This document shows positions 27,916-35,655 of a stretch of DNA of 64,000 nucleotides, one piece after another; position 1 is the stretch's first letter; each line of letters opens with the position of its first letter. The DNA comes from Kocuria massiliensis (lineage in GTDB: Bacteria > Actinomycetota > Actinomycetes > Actinomycetales > Micrococcaceae), in assembly GCF_900169715.1 (NCBI RefSeq), contig NZ_LT835160.1, positions 186,001 to 250,000 of the forward strand, given 5' to 3'. A program made the translations under genes and the position numbers. The notes beneath the pieces were generated by a model. The model did not search any database, was not told the DNA's origin, and worked only from the letters and a program-made list of their open reading frames with translations.

Positions 27916-28907
27916 TGGCCTGATACACCTTCCCCAGCACCTGAAACTGTGCCGGACAGGTCGATTCCGGCATCGAGGCTGTGTTCCGGAAGGGCCGACT
28001 CGACCCGGCTCGCCGCGAGGACGTAGTCCTCATACGGCCAAATTTCCCGTTGAAAATCCGTGGACACGGCGAAGAAGAACCCGGTGGGGTCCACCTGCGA
28101 GGTGTGCGACTTTAACGCGGCGTCTCGAACCTCGAAATAGTCTCCGCACGGAATCTGCGTGGTGGTCTCGTGCCGCGAAACCGGCGGGGCGCCTTCTGGC
28201 TCCGATTCGGCCAAACGCGCCATGAACTCGGCATAGGGCGAGTCCATGCCTCGCTCCTCTAACGCGTGGTGCAGGGCCAGGAAGCGGTCGGTATTGAACG
28301 CCATGTCGTAGTACAGCTTGGAGGGCTCCCACGGCGTGCCCTCGCCCAAGTAGCGGCGAGGATCCCCCGAGGCTTCCCAGGCCTCCGTGGCCACTTTATG
28401 GGCCATGATGTGGTCCGGATGCGGATAGCCGCCGTTCTCGTCGTAGGCGAGCAACACGTGAGGCCGAAATTCACGAACCACCCGAATGAGTGGGGCCGCG
28501 GCACGTTCCAGCGGCGTCGTCGCGAAGCATCCCCAAGGCAATGGGGGTAGCGGGTCACCTTCCGGCAGTCCGGAATCCATGAAGCCCAACCACCGGTGTT
28601 CCACGCCCAGAGCTGCTTGGGCATTGGCCATCTCACGACGACGCAGTCCCGGAAGGTCCCAATGAGCTCGCGGATTCTCCTCGACGGCCGGATTCAAAAT
28701 CGACCCTCGTTCTCCGCCGGTGCATGAAACCACCATCACGCGTGCACCGCGCCGAGCGTAGGCGGCCATGGTGGCGGCGCCCTTGCTGGACTCGTCGTCA
28801 GGGTGCGCGTGTACCGCGAGGATTCTCAATCCGCTGTAGTCGTCCCCGAGCGTGGGCGCGCTTGAGTTTGTCGCCGCGGCGGAGCCGGGTTCCTGAGCGG
28901 TTGTCAC
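27912..28907 (-). CDS. mca: Mycothiol S-conjugate amidase
   Basis: Zinc amidase of the LmbE/PIG-L fold that cleaves mycothiol S-conjugates, releasing the mercapturic acid for export. The zinc and catalytic motif HAHPDDESSKGAAT and the second site GGYPHPDHIMAH are present, as in Mca rather than the shorter MshB. The length is about 331 residues from GTG 28907, chosen for GAGGTG 7 nt upstream; ATG 28922 is an alternative. The gene is part of the conserved mca, DUF4307, greA neighbourhood, which marks a mycothiol-using actinomycete. Confidence 0.93.
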   Translation of the reverse strand: MTTAQEPGSAAATNSSAPTLGDDYSGLRILAVHAHPDDESSKGAATMAAYARRGARVMVVSCTGGERGSILNPAVEENPRAHWDLPGLRRREMANAQAALGVEHRWLGFMDSGLPEGDPLPPLPWGCFATTPLERAAAPLIRVVREFRPHVLLAYDENGGYPHPDHIMAHKVATEAWEASGDPRRYLGEGTPWEPSKLYYDMAFNTDRFLALHHALEERGMDSPYAEFMARLAESEPEGAPPVSRHETTTQIPCGDYFEVRDAALKSHTSQVDPTGFFFAVSTDFQREIWPYEDYVLAASRVESALPEHSLDAGIDLSGTVSGAGEGVSGQ

Positions 28908-28989
28908 GTACGGACACCTCATTCTTTTCGATACAGTAGAGAGTGCTTCAGGGCCGTCCATCAGATTCTCCCGAGAACGTCTCACCGAC

Positions 28990-29442
28990 GTGGTCGACCC
29001 GCAGATCAACGGACAGGTTTTCCCCACATTGACCACACCCACTCTAGACCAGCGTTATGGCACATCGCGTCCCCACCGTCGCCTTTCGCGACGAGCTTGG
29101 TGGGTCATTGTGGGAGCGCTAGTGGCCGTGGGAGTACTCCTTGCCGCTTGGATCGCGTATGGAAACTCACGTGCGCCAACCTTTAAAGAGGTCAGTTTCG
29201 ACGATTCCCGAGCGACCGACGTCACCTTGGATTTCGACCTGACCAAGGAACCGGAAGATACGGTCACGTGCGCGGTGCAGGCCTTGAACGACCAACACGC
29301 GATCGTCGGTTGGAAGGAAGTCACCATCGGCCACGTGCCCGAGGATCAACTCCGCGAAAAAACCTCGCCACACCGCGTCAATCTTCGCACCACGTCACAA
29401 GCTCATACAGCTACCGTCGATTCCTGTTGGACAACAAGATAA
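28990..29442 (+). CDS. DUF4307 membrane-anchored protein
   Basis: Actinobacterial protein of unknown function, about 150 residues: a short cytoplasmic segment, one helix (WWVIVGALVAVGVLLAAWIAYG) and an extracytoplasmic domain with SFDDSRATDVTLDFDLTKEPEDTVTCAVQALNDQHAIVGWKEV-like beta pattern and two Cys. It is divergent from mca and precedes greA, the classic position of DUF4307. The start is uncertain: GTG 28990 or TTG 29029, which would begin LTTPTLDQRYG as in relatives. A hairpin terminator follows the stop. Confidence 0.8.
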   Translation: MVDPQINGQVFPTLTTPTLDQRYGTSRPHRRLSRRAWWVIVGALVAVGVLLAAWIAYGNSRAPTFKEVSFDDSRATDVTLDFDLTKEPEDTVTCAVQALNDQHAIVGWKEVTIGHVPEDQLREKTSPHRVNLRTTSQAHTATVDSCWTTR

Positions 29443-29475
29443 GCAAACTGTCTTTCCCTTCCGCGAGGCGGTCGC

Positions 29476-29481
29476 TATAGT
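29476..29481 (+). promoter_or_regulatory. -10-like box before the greA leader
   Basis: TATAGT lying upstream of the terminator at 29497. If active, it would make that hairpin a leader element of greA. The -35 region is weak. Confidence 0.25.
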
Positions 29482-29496
29482 AGGAGTTTGACTTCT

Positions 29497-29525
29497 CCCG
29501 CCACGGGTATGCCCGGGCGGGTTTT
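29497..29525 (+). terminator. Hairpin with T-run between DUF4307 and greA
   Basis: Stem CCCGCC/GGCGGG with an inner CGGG/CCCG pair and a TATG loop, then TTTT. It likely ends DUF4307; a role in greA attenuation is possible. Confidence 0.75.
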
Positions 29526-29617
29526 ATCTATCTGTCAAGACGTCGCGGGCAGGGCCGACCTCCCGCTGGAACCACCGCGGAAGGCCCGCGGGTGCAGCGT
29601 CGCATCAAGGAGACAAA

Positions 29618-30118
29618 ATGTCGGAAGAGACCACCGAGAACGGCACGTGGCTGACCCAGGAGGCGTACGACCGCCTGCAAGCCGAGCTGGAGGAGCGCGA
29701 GGGTCCTAAGCGTCAGGACATCGTGGACCGCATCGAAGCCGCCCGCGAAGAGGGCGACCTCCGTGAGAACGGTGGCTACCACGCGGCCAAGGAAGAGCAG
29801 GGCAAAAACGAGGGCCGCATTGCCCAGTTGCGCTACCTGCTCGAGAATGCAGAGGTAGGCGCCAAGCCCGAAGATAACGGCATCGTCGAGTCCGGAATGC
29901 TCGTCGAGGCGGAAATCGGTGGCAAGAAGATCACCTTCCTGCTGGGAAGCCGCGAAGTCGCCGAGACCCTTGCCGGAGACCAGGACATCCAGGTCTTCTC
30001 CGAGAAGTCCCCCATGGGACAGGCCATCACCGGCCACAAGGTGGGCGACCAGCTCAGCTACAAGGCACCCAACGGGAAAGAAATCTCCCTCAAGGTGCTC
30101 TCGGCTAAGCCGTACTAA
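29618..30118 (+). CDS. greA: Transcription elongation factor GreA
   Basis: RNA polymerase factor stimulating cleavage of backtracked transcripts. The N-terminal coiled coil carries the family motif with catalytic acidic tip, here EAREEGDLRENGGYHAAKEEQG (about residues 42-63), followed by the FKBP-like domain with the GDQLSYKAPNGKEISLKVL end. The length is 166 residues. The ribosome site AAGGAG precedes the ATG at good spacing. The gene follows DUF4307 and is convergent with ilvA, with a shared terminator between the two stops. Confidence 0.97.
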   Translation: MSEETTENGTWLTQEAYDRLQAELEEREGPKRQDIVDRIEAAREEGDLRENGGYHAAKEEQGKNEGRIAQLRYLLENAEVGAKPEDNGIVESGMLVEAEIGGKKITFLLGSREVAETLAGDQDIQVFSEKSPMGQAITGHKVGDQLSYKAPNGKEISLKVLSAKPY

Positions 30119-30136
30119 GCGTCCTCAATGTCACCA

Positions 30137-30175
30137 AAGGGGCCGGTTTTCGCACACAGCGAAAACCGGCCCCTT
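30137..30175. terminator. Bidirectional terminator between greA and ilvA
   Basis: Perfect 16-bp stem AAGGGGCCGGTTTTCG / CGAAAACCGGCCCCTT with a 7-nt loop. It serves greA on the plus strand and ilvA on the minus strand. Confidence 0.85.
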
Positions 30176-30210
30176 CGCGTAGTTCAGAGAGAACCGTGGG
30201 GTTTGGTGAG

Positions 30211-31476
30211 TCAGCCCACGACCATCGGCTTGAACCCTTCGGCTTCCAGGGCCTGTAGGACTTCGTTACTGTGTTCTTCGCCCTTGGTTTCCATATCGAT
30301 GGTGATCGACACGTCTCCCATGGAGAGCGAACCACCCACGCGGGTGTGATCGACCCCCGTGACGTTCGCGTCGCATTCCGAGATGATCCGAGAAATATCG
30401 CGTAGCTCGCCCGGGTGGTCGGTGAGCATGATCTTGACCGTGAGGTACCGGCCGGCCGCCGAGAGACCTCGCTGAATGACCTTCAGCATGAGCATGGGGT
30501 CAATATTTCCCCCGGACAACAGGCAGACGGTCGAGCCCAAATTTCCGTACTTTTCATTGAGCTTGCCATTCATCAGGGCCGCCACACCCACGGCTCCGGC
30601 CGGCTCGACGACCAACTTGTTGCGTTCGATGAGGAAGATCAGGGCTCGAGCGAGGTCGTCTTCGGTGACCGTCACGACGTCGTCCACCAGCTCCTTGATG
30701 ATGGAGAACGGCAACTGTCCCGGACGCCCCACCGCGATGCCGTCCGCGATGGTGGAGACCTTCTTGAGGGGCACCAAGGCATCCGCAGCCAGCGACGGCG
30801 GATAGGCGGCGGCGTGCTCGGCCTGCACCCCGATCACCCGGATCTTCTTGCCCGTCTTCGCTTCGTGGTGCTTCGCGGCAATCGCGACGCCCGCCAGCAG
30901 GCCTCCCCCACCGACGCCGGTGATGATCGTATCGACCTCCGGAACCTGCTCGATGATTTCCAGACCCAATGTCCCCTGGCCCGCAATGATGTGCTTGTTA
31001 TCAAACGGGTGCACGAACACCGCGCCGGTCTCTTCGGCGTAGCGCTGCGCTTCCGCGAGGGCTTCGTCCACCGTGTTTCCGTGCAGGATCACGCGAGCGC
31101 CATGGCCCTGTGTTGCGGCGATCTTCGGCAAAGCGGCGCCCTGAGGCATATAGATGCGCGCATCGATCCCGAGCTTGGAGGCGGCCAATGCCACGCCTTG
31201 AGCGTGGTTGCCCGCGGACGCGGCGACGACGCCACGAGCTTTCTCCTCGTCGCTGAGTTGGGCAATACGGTTGTACGCACCACGAACCTTGAATGAACCG
31301 GACCGTTGGAGGTTCTCGCACTTGAAGTGAACCGGCGACCCGATTTTGCGTTCCATGGCCCGGGAGTGGGCGATGGGCGTCCGTTCAATAATCCTTCCCA
31401 CGAGCGCGGCGGCCTGCTCGACGTCGTCGATCTGGACGGGGAGATTCTCCAAAGGATTCACTGGTTTAACCTTCAT
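30211..31476 (-). CDS. ilvA: Threonine ammonia-lyase with ACT domain
   Basis: PLP enzyme deaminating threonine to 2-oxobutanoate, the first step toward isoleucine. The PLP lysine lies in GSFKVRGAYN (Lys63), the phosphate site is GVGGGGLLAGVA, and a single C-terminal ACT domain (about residues 345-421) likely gives feedback control. The 421-residue form with one ACT domain matches TIGR01127-type enzymes rather than the 500-residue two-ACT enterobacterial one, so a degradative role is possible. No Shine-Dalgarno precedes the ATG; a strong hairpin lies 7 nt upstream. It is downstream of the AI-2E family gene. Confidence 0.93.
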   Translation of the reverse strand: MKVKPVNPLENLPVQIDDVEQAAALVGRIIERTPIAHSRAMERKIGSPVHFKCENLQRSGSFKVRGAYNRIAQLSDEEKARGVVAASAGNHAQGVALAASKLGIDARIYMPQGAALPKIAATQGHGARVILHGNTVDEALAEAQRYAEETGAVFVHPFDNKHIIAGQGTLGLEIIEQVPEVDTIITGVGGGGLLAGVAIAAKHHEAKTGKKIRVIGVQAEHAAAYPPSLAADALVPLKKVSTIADGIAVGRPGQLPFSIIKELVDDVVTVTEDDLARALIFLIERNKLVVEPAGAVGVAALMNGKLNEKYGNLGSTVCLLSGGNIDPMLMLKVIQRGLSAAGRYLTVKIMLTDHPGELRDISRIISECDANVTGVDHTRVGGSLSMGDVSITIDMETKGEEHSNEVLQALEAEGFKPMVVG

Positions 31477-31483
31477 TCTGTGC

Positions 31484-31514
31484 GTGAAGCCCCACCAGGT
31501 CGGTAGGGCTTCAC
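31484..31514 (-). promoter_or_regulatory. Hairpin immediately before ilvA start
   Basis: 13-bp stem, arms GTGAAGCCCTACC and GGTGGGGCTTCAC with one wobble and a 5-nt loop, ending 7 nt before ATG. A TAGATT box (31519-31524) would start the transcript at the stem base. It could alternatively be a T-less terminator for the upstream gene. Confidence 0.5.
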
Positions 31515-31554
31515 GGTCAATCTACTGTCACTCGGGATGAGTCGTCGAGGTCGG

Positions 31555-32868
31555 CTAGGACGCGTCCGACCCATGAGATGCGGTCGGCTTCTCCGAGTCC
31601 GAATCGGAATCGGTCACCGACTTTTTGGCTTCCTTGAGCTTCGCCTTAGCCTTCTGGGCGGCAGACTTCTTCTCCCGCTTCTCAATTTCCCATTGATAGG
31701 CAAACGGGGTCGTCCGAATGTTCTCGTCGTGCTCCCATCCGCGGTTAGCCAGGTAGCGAACCACGGTGTTGACGACGGCGAGCACCGGGACAGCAAAGAG
31801 GGCGCCCAAGATGCCCAAGACGGTGGACCCGAGGGCGACCGCGAGGACCACGGCAAGCGGGTGCAAAGACACCGCACGGCCCATGACGAGCGGCTGAAGA
31901 ATATGCGACTCGATCTGCTGAACCAAGAGCACCGCAATCAACATGATCAAGGCGTTGATCGGGCCATTGGCCACCAAGGCCAGCAGCACAGCGATGACCC
32001 CGGAGAACAGCGCACCAATCACGGGGATGAACGAGCTGAGGAAAACGAGCACGCCCAGCGGGAAAGCCAGCGGCACCCCGAGAATCAATGCGGCGATGCC
32101 AATACCCAGGGCATCCACGAAGGCCACCAACACCTGGACACGCGTGTAGGAAACCAGCGAATGCCAGCCTCGGCGTCCGGCACCGTTAACGGCTTTCTGT
32201 GCCTTGCGAGGAATCAGCTTGACCAAGAAGAGCCAGATACGCTCTCCCTCCAGCAAGAAGAAGATCAAGGTGAAGAGCGCGATGAGCAGCCCGGTGCCGA
32301 TCTCACCAGCGGTCGATCCCGCAGCCGCCGCGCCGCTCAGCAATTGGCTCGAATTATCCTTGGCGGCTTTGGTCACCGAGCTGATGGCGTTGTCGACCTG
32401 ATCCACCGAGAGCTGCAACGGGCCATCCGACAGCCACGTCATGAGCTGGTGGTAGCCGGAGACCACCTGGTCCGAAAGCTCGGAGAAGCCCTTGACCATT
32501 TGCTGACCCACCAGGGCAAGCAAACCCAAGACCACAATGATGGCACCCAACTCCACGATCGCCGTCGCGATGCCTGCGCCGACCTTCCTGCGGCGAAGCC
32601 ACAGAACAAACGGGGAAAGGAGGCCCGCGATGAGGGCGGCCACAAGGACTGCCGTGATGATGGTGCTGACGGAGCGGCTGAGGTACACCAACACCCCGGC
32701 CATCGTGAGAATGACGATGAGCCGCCAGGACCACGCGGCCGCCACGTTCAGGCCATACGGAATATCGGGATTGCGGAAACGGTCCGCCGATCCCCCGCCG
32801 TGGTCCAGGTGGGACTCAGGGGAAGAATCTGAGGTCGCTCGAGAGGTCGAAGTCATAGGTTTCATCAT
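31555..32868 (-). CDS. AI-2E family exporter-like membrane protein
   Basis: Polytopic membrane protein of the AI-2E (UPF0118) family, 437 residues and about eight helices. The family features are the long helical domain between helices 3 and 4 (about residues 120-200) and the C-terminal FLSSFIPVIGALFSGVIAVLLAL and GHILQP-like HILQPLVMGRAVSLHPLAVVLAVALG. A charged Lys/Ser tail of about 50 residues follows. Members have been tied to autoinducer-2 or Na+/H+ transport; no ligand can be assigned here. ATG 32868 or 32865: the second lies 7 nt after TATAGC, as in other leaderless starts. Confidence 0.88.
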   Translation of the reverse strand: MMKPMTSTSRATSDSSPESHLDHGGGSADRFRNPDIPYGLNVAAAWSWRLIVILTMAGVLVYLSRSVSTIITAVLVAALIAGLLSPFVLWLRRRKVGAGIATAIVELGAIIVVLGLLALVGQQMVKGFSELSDQVVSGYHQLMTWLSDGPLQLSVDQVDNAISSVTKAAKDNSSQLLSGAAAAGSTAGEIGTGLLIALFTLIFFLLEGERIWLFLVKLIPRKAQKAVNGAGRRGWHSLVSYTRVQVLVAFVDALGIGIAALILGVPLAFPLGVLVFLSSFIPVIGALFSGVIAVLLALVANGPINALIMLIAVLLVQQIESHILQPLVMGRAVSLHPLAVVLAVALGSTVLGILGALFAVPVLAVVNTVVRYLANRGWEHDENIRTTPFAYQWEIEKREKKSAAQKAKAKLKEAKKSVTDSDSDSEKPTASHGSDAS

Positions 32869-32872
32869 AGGG

Positions 32873-32878
32873 GCTATA
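32873..32878 (-). promoter_or_regulatory. Putative -10 box for the AI-2E gene
   Basis: TATAGC, 4 nt before ATG 32868 and 7 nt before ATG 32865. No ribosome site is present. Confidence 0.35.
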
Positions 32879-32894
32879 CCAAGCGCCTCAACAC

Positions 32895-32930
32895 AAAGCG
32901 GGACCCCGCCCGAAGGTGAGGTCCCGCTTT
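32895..32930 (-). terminator. Terminator of the Bax-inhibitor-1 gene
   Basis: Perfect 11-bp stem AAAGCGGGACC / GGTCCCGCTTT with a 14-nt loop, 26 nt after the stop and before the AI-2E start. Thus these two genes are separate units. Confidence 0.75.
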
Positions 32931-32956
32931 AGTCCGAGGCTGAGCTCGGGTAAAAG

Positions 32957-33850
32957 CTAGTTTCGCGGCATAAAGTAGCTGGCGAGGCGGAGGATCTCCA
33001 CGTAGAGCCAGACGACGGTGAGGATCAGGCCAAAGGCCAGACGCCACGATTCCTGCTGCGGGATGCCGGCCTTGAGGGCGCCGTCGATGTGCTGGAAGTC
33101 GGAGATCAGGCACACGCACGCCATGACCACGGCGAGCAGGCCAATGATCACGCCCAACGGGATACCGAAAACGGTGAAGTCACGCATCGAGCTACCCGTG
33201 AAGGCGCCGTACACGATGTTGCCTACCATGAAGACGAGGTAGGCGATCATGCCGATGCCCACGACCTTGGCGACCTTGCCCGAAATGCGCACACCCTTGG
33301 CAAACAAGGCCAGCATTCCCAGGAAGACGACGAGCGTGGAGACCACGGCCATCAAGACGATTCCACCGAATTGCGATTCGAAGGACTTAGACAATGCCCC
33401 GAGGAAAGCGCCTTCACACACCGAATACGCGATGATGAGGCCCGGCGAGACCTTCTTCTTGAAGATGACGACCATCGCCAGAACGAAGCCGATGATGCCG
33501 AAAACTATGCCGATCATGCCAAGGAACCAGCCGACCGCTCCGCCAACGGCGATCAGGCCGAGCATGCTGAGGGTCTTGACCACGACGTCGTCCATCGTGG
33601 CGCGCTGAGTTTCCTGCGGGCCGGCCGACGGCGCGTTGTACATCTGGTTCAGGGACGCCGCATCGTGCCCCTGTCCGTACTGTTGCTGCCCGTAGCCGCC
33701 CTGCTGGGCATAACCTGCGGACTGACCGTACTGGCCCTGTTGGCCGTAGGCCGTTTGCTGACCGTAACCGGCGTACTGGCCGGCGTGAGCGTAGTCGTTG
33801 CGCTGCGCATCTTGATCCATGCGCCTGATCAGGGGATTTCCACGTCCCAT
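32957..33850 (-). CDS. Bax inhibitor-1 / YccA family membrane protein
   Basis: Seven-helix membrane protein of the BI-1 superfamily, which in bacteria includes pH-sensitive calcium leak proteins. The core (about residues 85-297) shows the family run ending RLAFGLILTVVWLYVEILRLASYF with the conserved ISDFQHIDGALK loop. An N-terminus of about 75 residues is rich in Gly, Gln and Tyr, with repeats of the form YGQQ, a layout common in high-GC actinobacterial members. ATG 33850 is preferred: GAGGA lies 5 nt upstream, while the TTG at 33862 overlaps that site. Confidence 0.87.
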   Translation of the reverse strand: MGRGNPLIRRMDQDAQRNDYAHAGQYAGYGQQTAYGQQGQYGQSAGYAQQGGYGQQQYGQGHDAASLNQMYNAPSAGPQETQRATMDDVVVKTLSMLGLIAVGGAVGWFLGMIGIVFGIIGFVLAMVVIFKKKVSPGLIIAYSVCEGAFLGALSKSFESQFGGIVLMAVVSTLVVFLGMLALFAKGVRISGKVAKVVGIGMIAYLVFMVGNIVYGAFTGSSMRDFTVFGIPLGVIIGLLAVVMACVCLISDFQHIDGALKAGIPQQESWRLAFGLILTVVWLYVEILRLASYFMPRN

Positions 33851-34010
33851 GGGATTCCTCAATTCTCAAGCGGTGGTTCACATCGGCCACGCGTAGGACA
33901 AAGTGTGCGAGCCGGAACGAACCGGTGTTCCCTCAAGTCTACAGGCCGGAATCTCGGGACGGGAGCGTCTACGGTGTGCGTACGCTCAGAGAAAATTGAA
34001 CAATCTACGG

Positions 34011-34084
34011 TGCCCCAGGTGGGACTCGAACCCACACTGAACGGATTTTAAGTCCGCTGCCTCTGCCGATTGGGCTACTGGGGC
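34011..34084 (-). tRNA. tRNA-Leu (anticodon UAA), short variable loop
   Basis: Acceptor stem GCCCCAG / CTGGGGC, D arm GCC/GGC, anticodon stem GCGGA/TCCGT with loop CTTAAAA (anticodon TAA), a 5-nt variable loop TCAGT, T arm GTGGG/CCCAC with TTCGAGT, discriminator A followed by CC but not a full CCA. TAA reads the rare UUA codon. Canonical leucine tRNAs have a long variable arm; this one has the short class I shape. The identity follows from the anticodon, and a leucine charge should be confirmed. A perfect 14-bp hairpin sits 6 nt upstream of its 5' end. Confidence 0.88.
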
Positions 34085-34089
34085 GAGAG

Positions 34090-34123
34090 CACCCCGCATC
34101 ATTGTGAGCAATGATGCGGGGTG
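34090..34123 (-). terminator. Perfect hairpin between ndh and the tRNA
   Basis: 14-bp stem CACCCCGCATCATT / AATGATGCGGGGTG with a 6-nt loop. A second GTCCCG/CGGGAC hairpin lies at 34135-34154. Both fall after the ndh stop and before the tRNA on the same strand; termination of ndh is likely. Confidence 0.7.
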
Positions 34124-34168
34124 GCGTCCTCGCTGTCCCGCCGTGAGACGGGACGGCACATGATGATA

Positions 34169-35554
34169 TTACAGGTGCGCCTTGGTTTCCTTGGGTGCCG
34201 TGTTGGTGGCTTCCTGGAAAGGCAAGCGCGGTTCACGCTCGTTACGGATCGGCGAGGTATCGCGGCCGAACACCAGGCTGAGCAACCAGTTGGCCGCCAC
34301 GCGAGTGGTGCGCTCGACGGTCGGAATGGCCATGCCGTGGTAGCCACGGTGCATGAGCCATGCCAAGGGGCCTTCGAACGAACGTCCCTTGATGTTCGCG
34401 ACGCCCTTGTAGGAACCGAGACCGGCAACCGCGCCGATGTTCTCGTGGTAGTAATCCTTGAGCTCGCCACCGTTGCGTGCTGCCAGCAAGTTTGCGGCCA
34501 AGGTCAGTGCCTGGCGCGAAGCGTGCTGAGCGTTGGGGACGCAGAATCCGCCGGGGCCCTTGCCCGTGAGATCCGGGACGGCGGCGTTGTCGCCAGCGGC
34601 CCAAGCGCCCTCGATCACTCCGTCGTCGCCGGTGACGCGCAGGTCGGCGCCCACACGAACACGTCCGCGTTCGTCGATCGGAAGGCTCGAGTTCTTGAGG
34701 AACGGCGCGGCCATAACACCGGCGGTCCAGATGAGGGTCTGCGTTTCGACCTCGCCCGCCGGGGACTTATCCGCCATGTTGATGAGCTTGCAGGTGTCGC
34801 CGTCGACCTCACCCAAAGAGGTGTTCAGCAAGACCTCGATGCCGCGGGAGCGCAGGTGCGCCACCACAGATTCGGCGCGGTCCTCGGGGACCTCCGGCAT
34901 GATTCGGCCCATGGCCTCGACCATGACGAAGCGCAGGTCGGAAACGCGGAGGCGGGAGTTCCGGGAAACGGCGTCACGAGCCATATCTTCCAGCTCGGCG
35001 ATCGTCTCGACACCGGCGAACCCGCCGCCCACGACCACGAAGGTCAGGGCGCGACGACGCGCGTTCTCGTCCTTTAGCAACGACGCGGTCTCGATGCGAT
35101 CCAGCACCCAGTTGCGCACGTGCACGGCTTCTTCGATGGTCTTCATGCCGATGGCGTTTTCGGCCAGGCCCGGAATGGGGAAAGCACGGGTCACGGAACC
35201 GGCCGCGACGACGATCTGGTCGTACTTCAACTCGTAGGTGTCGCCGTCGTCGTTGGCACGGAGCGTAGCGGTCTTGGCGTGGTGATCGATGTTCTCCACG
35301 CGGGCACCGAGGATTTCACAACCGCTGAGATGCTGCCGCAGCGGCACCACGGCGTGACGGCCCTCGATCTGGCCGGCCGCAACCTCGGGAAGGAAGGGCT
35401 GGTAGGTCAGGTAAGGGTTCGGGTCGACCACGGTCACGACGCCGCCGGAAGCCTTGATCGCAGACTGAATCTGCTTGGCGACGGTGAAGCCCACGTAGCC
35501 GCCACCGACGATCAGGACACGAGGGCGATCGTTCGCCACTTGATTAAAAGACAT
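34169..35554 (-). CDS. ndh: Type II NADH dehydrogenase
   Basis: Peripheral membrane flavoprotein passing electrons from NADH to quinone without proton pumping. The FAD site IVGGGYVGF (about residue 14) and NAD site VVVGGGFAGVE (about 170) are present, with the later FAD motif WAAGDNAAVPDL and the C-terminal membrane region typical of NDH-2. The length from ATG 35554 is 461 residues; a longer in-frame start at 35611 is unlikely because ATG 35554 begins just before the first Rossmann strand. Supports respiration alongside succinate dehydrogenase and PoxB in the window. Confidence 0.93.
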   Translation of the reverse strand: MSFNQVANDRPRVLIVGGGYVGFTVAKQIQSAIKASGGVVTVVDPNPYLTYQPFLPEVAAGQIEGRHAVVPLRQHLSGCEILGARVENIDHHAKTATLRANDDGDTYELKYDQIVVAAGSVTRAFPIPGLAENAIGMKTIEEAVHVRNWVLDRIETASLLKDENARRRALTFVVVGGGFAGVETIAELEDMARDAVSRNSRLRVSDLRFVMVEAMGRIMPEVPEDRAESVVAHLRSRGIEVLLNTSLGEVDGDTCKLINMADKSPAGEVETQTLIWTAGVMAAPFLKNSSLPIDERGRVRVGADLRVTGDDGVIEGAWAAGDNAAVPDLTGKGPGGFCVPNAQHASRQALTLAANLLAARNGGELKDYYHENIGAVAGLGSYKGVANIKGRSFEGPLAWLMHRGYHGMAIPTVERTTRVAANWLLSLVFGRDTSPIRNEREPRLPFQEATNTAPKETKAHL

Positions 35555-35655
35555 GGTAAAAATGCTACTCCCTTTGGTTTCGTGCGGGATTCGACAATCT
35601 CGATTTCCCATGATGCCACCGAAATGATGGCGCCGCTATCTGACAATCCACAGGA

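Noticed and set aside
34011-34084. tRNA-associated attachment site for a mobile element
   Set aside because: No integrase or direct repeat of the tRNA end lies nearby, and flanking genes are ordinary core genes.
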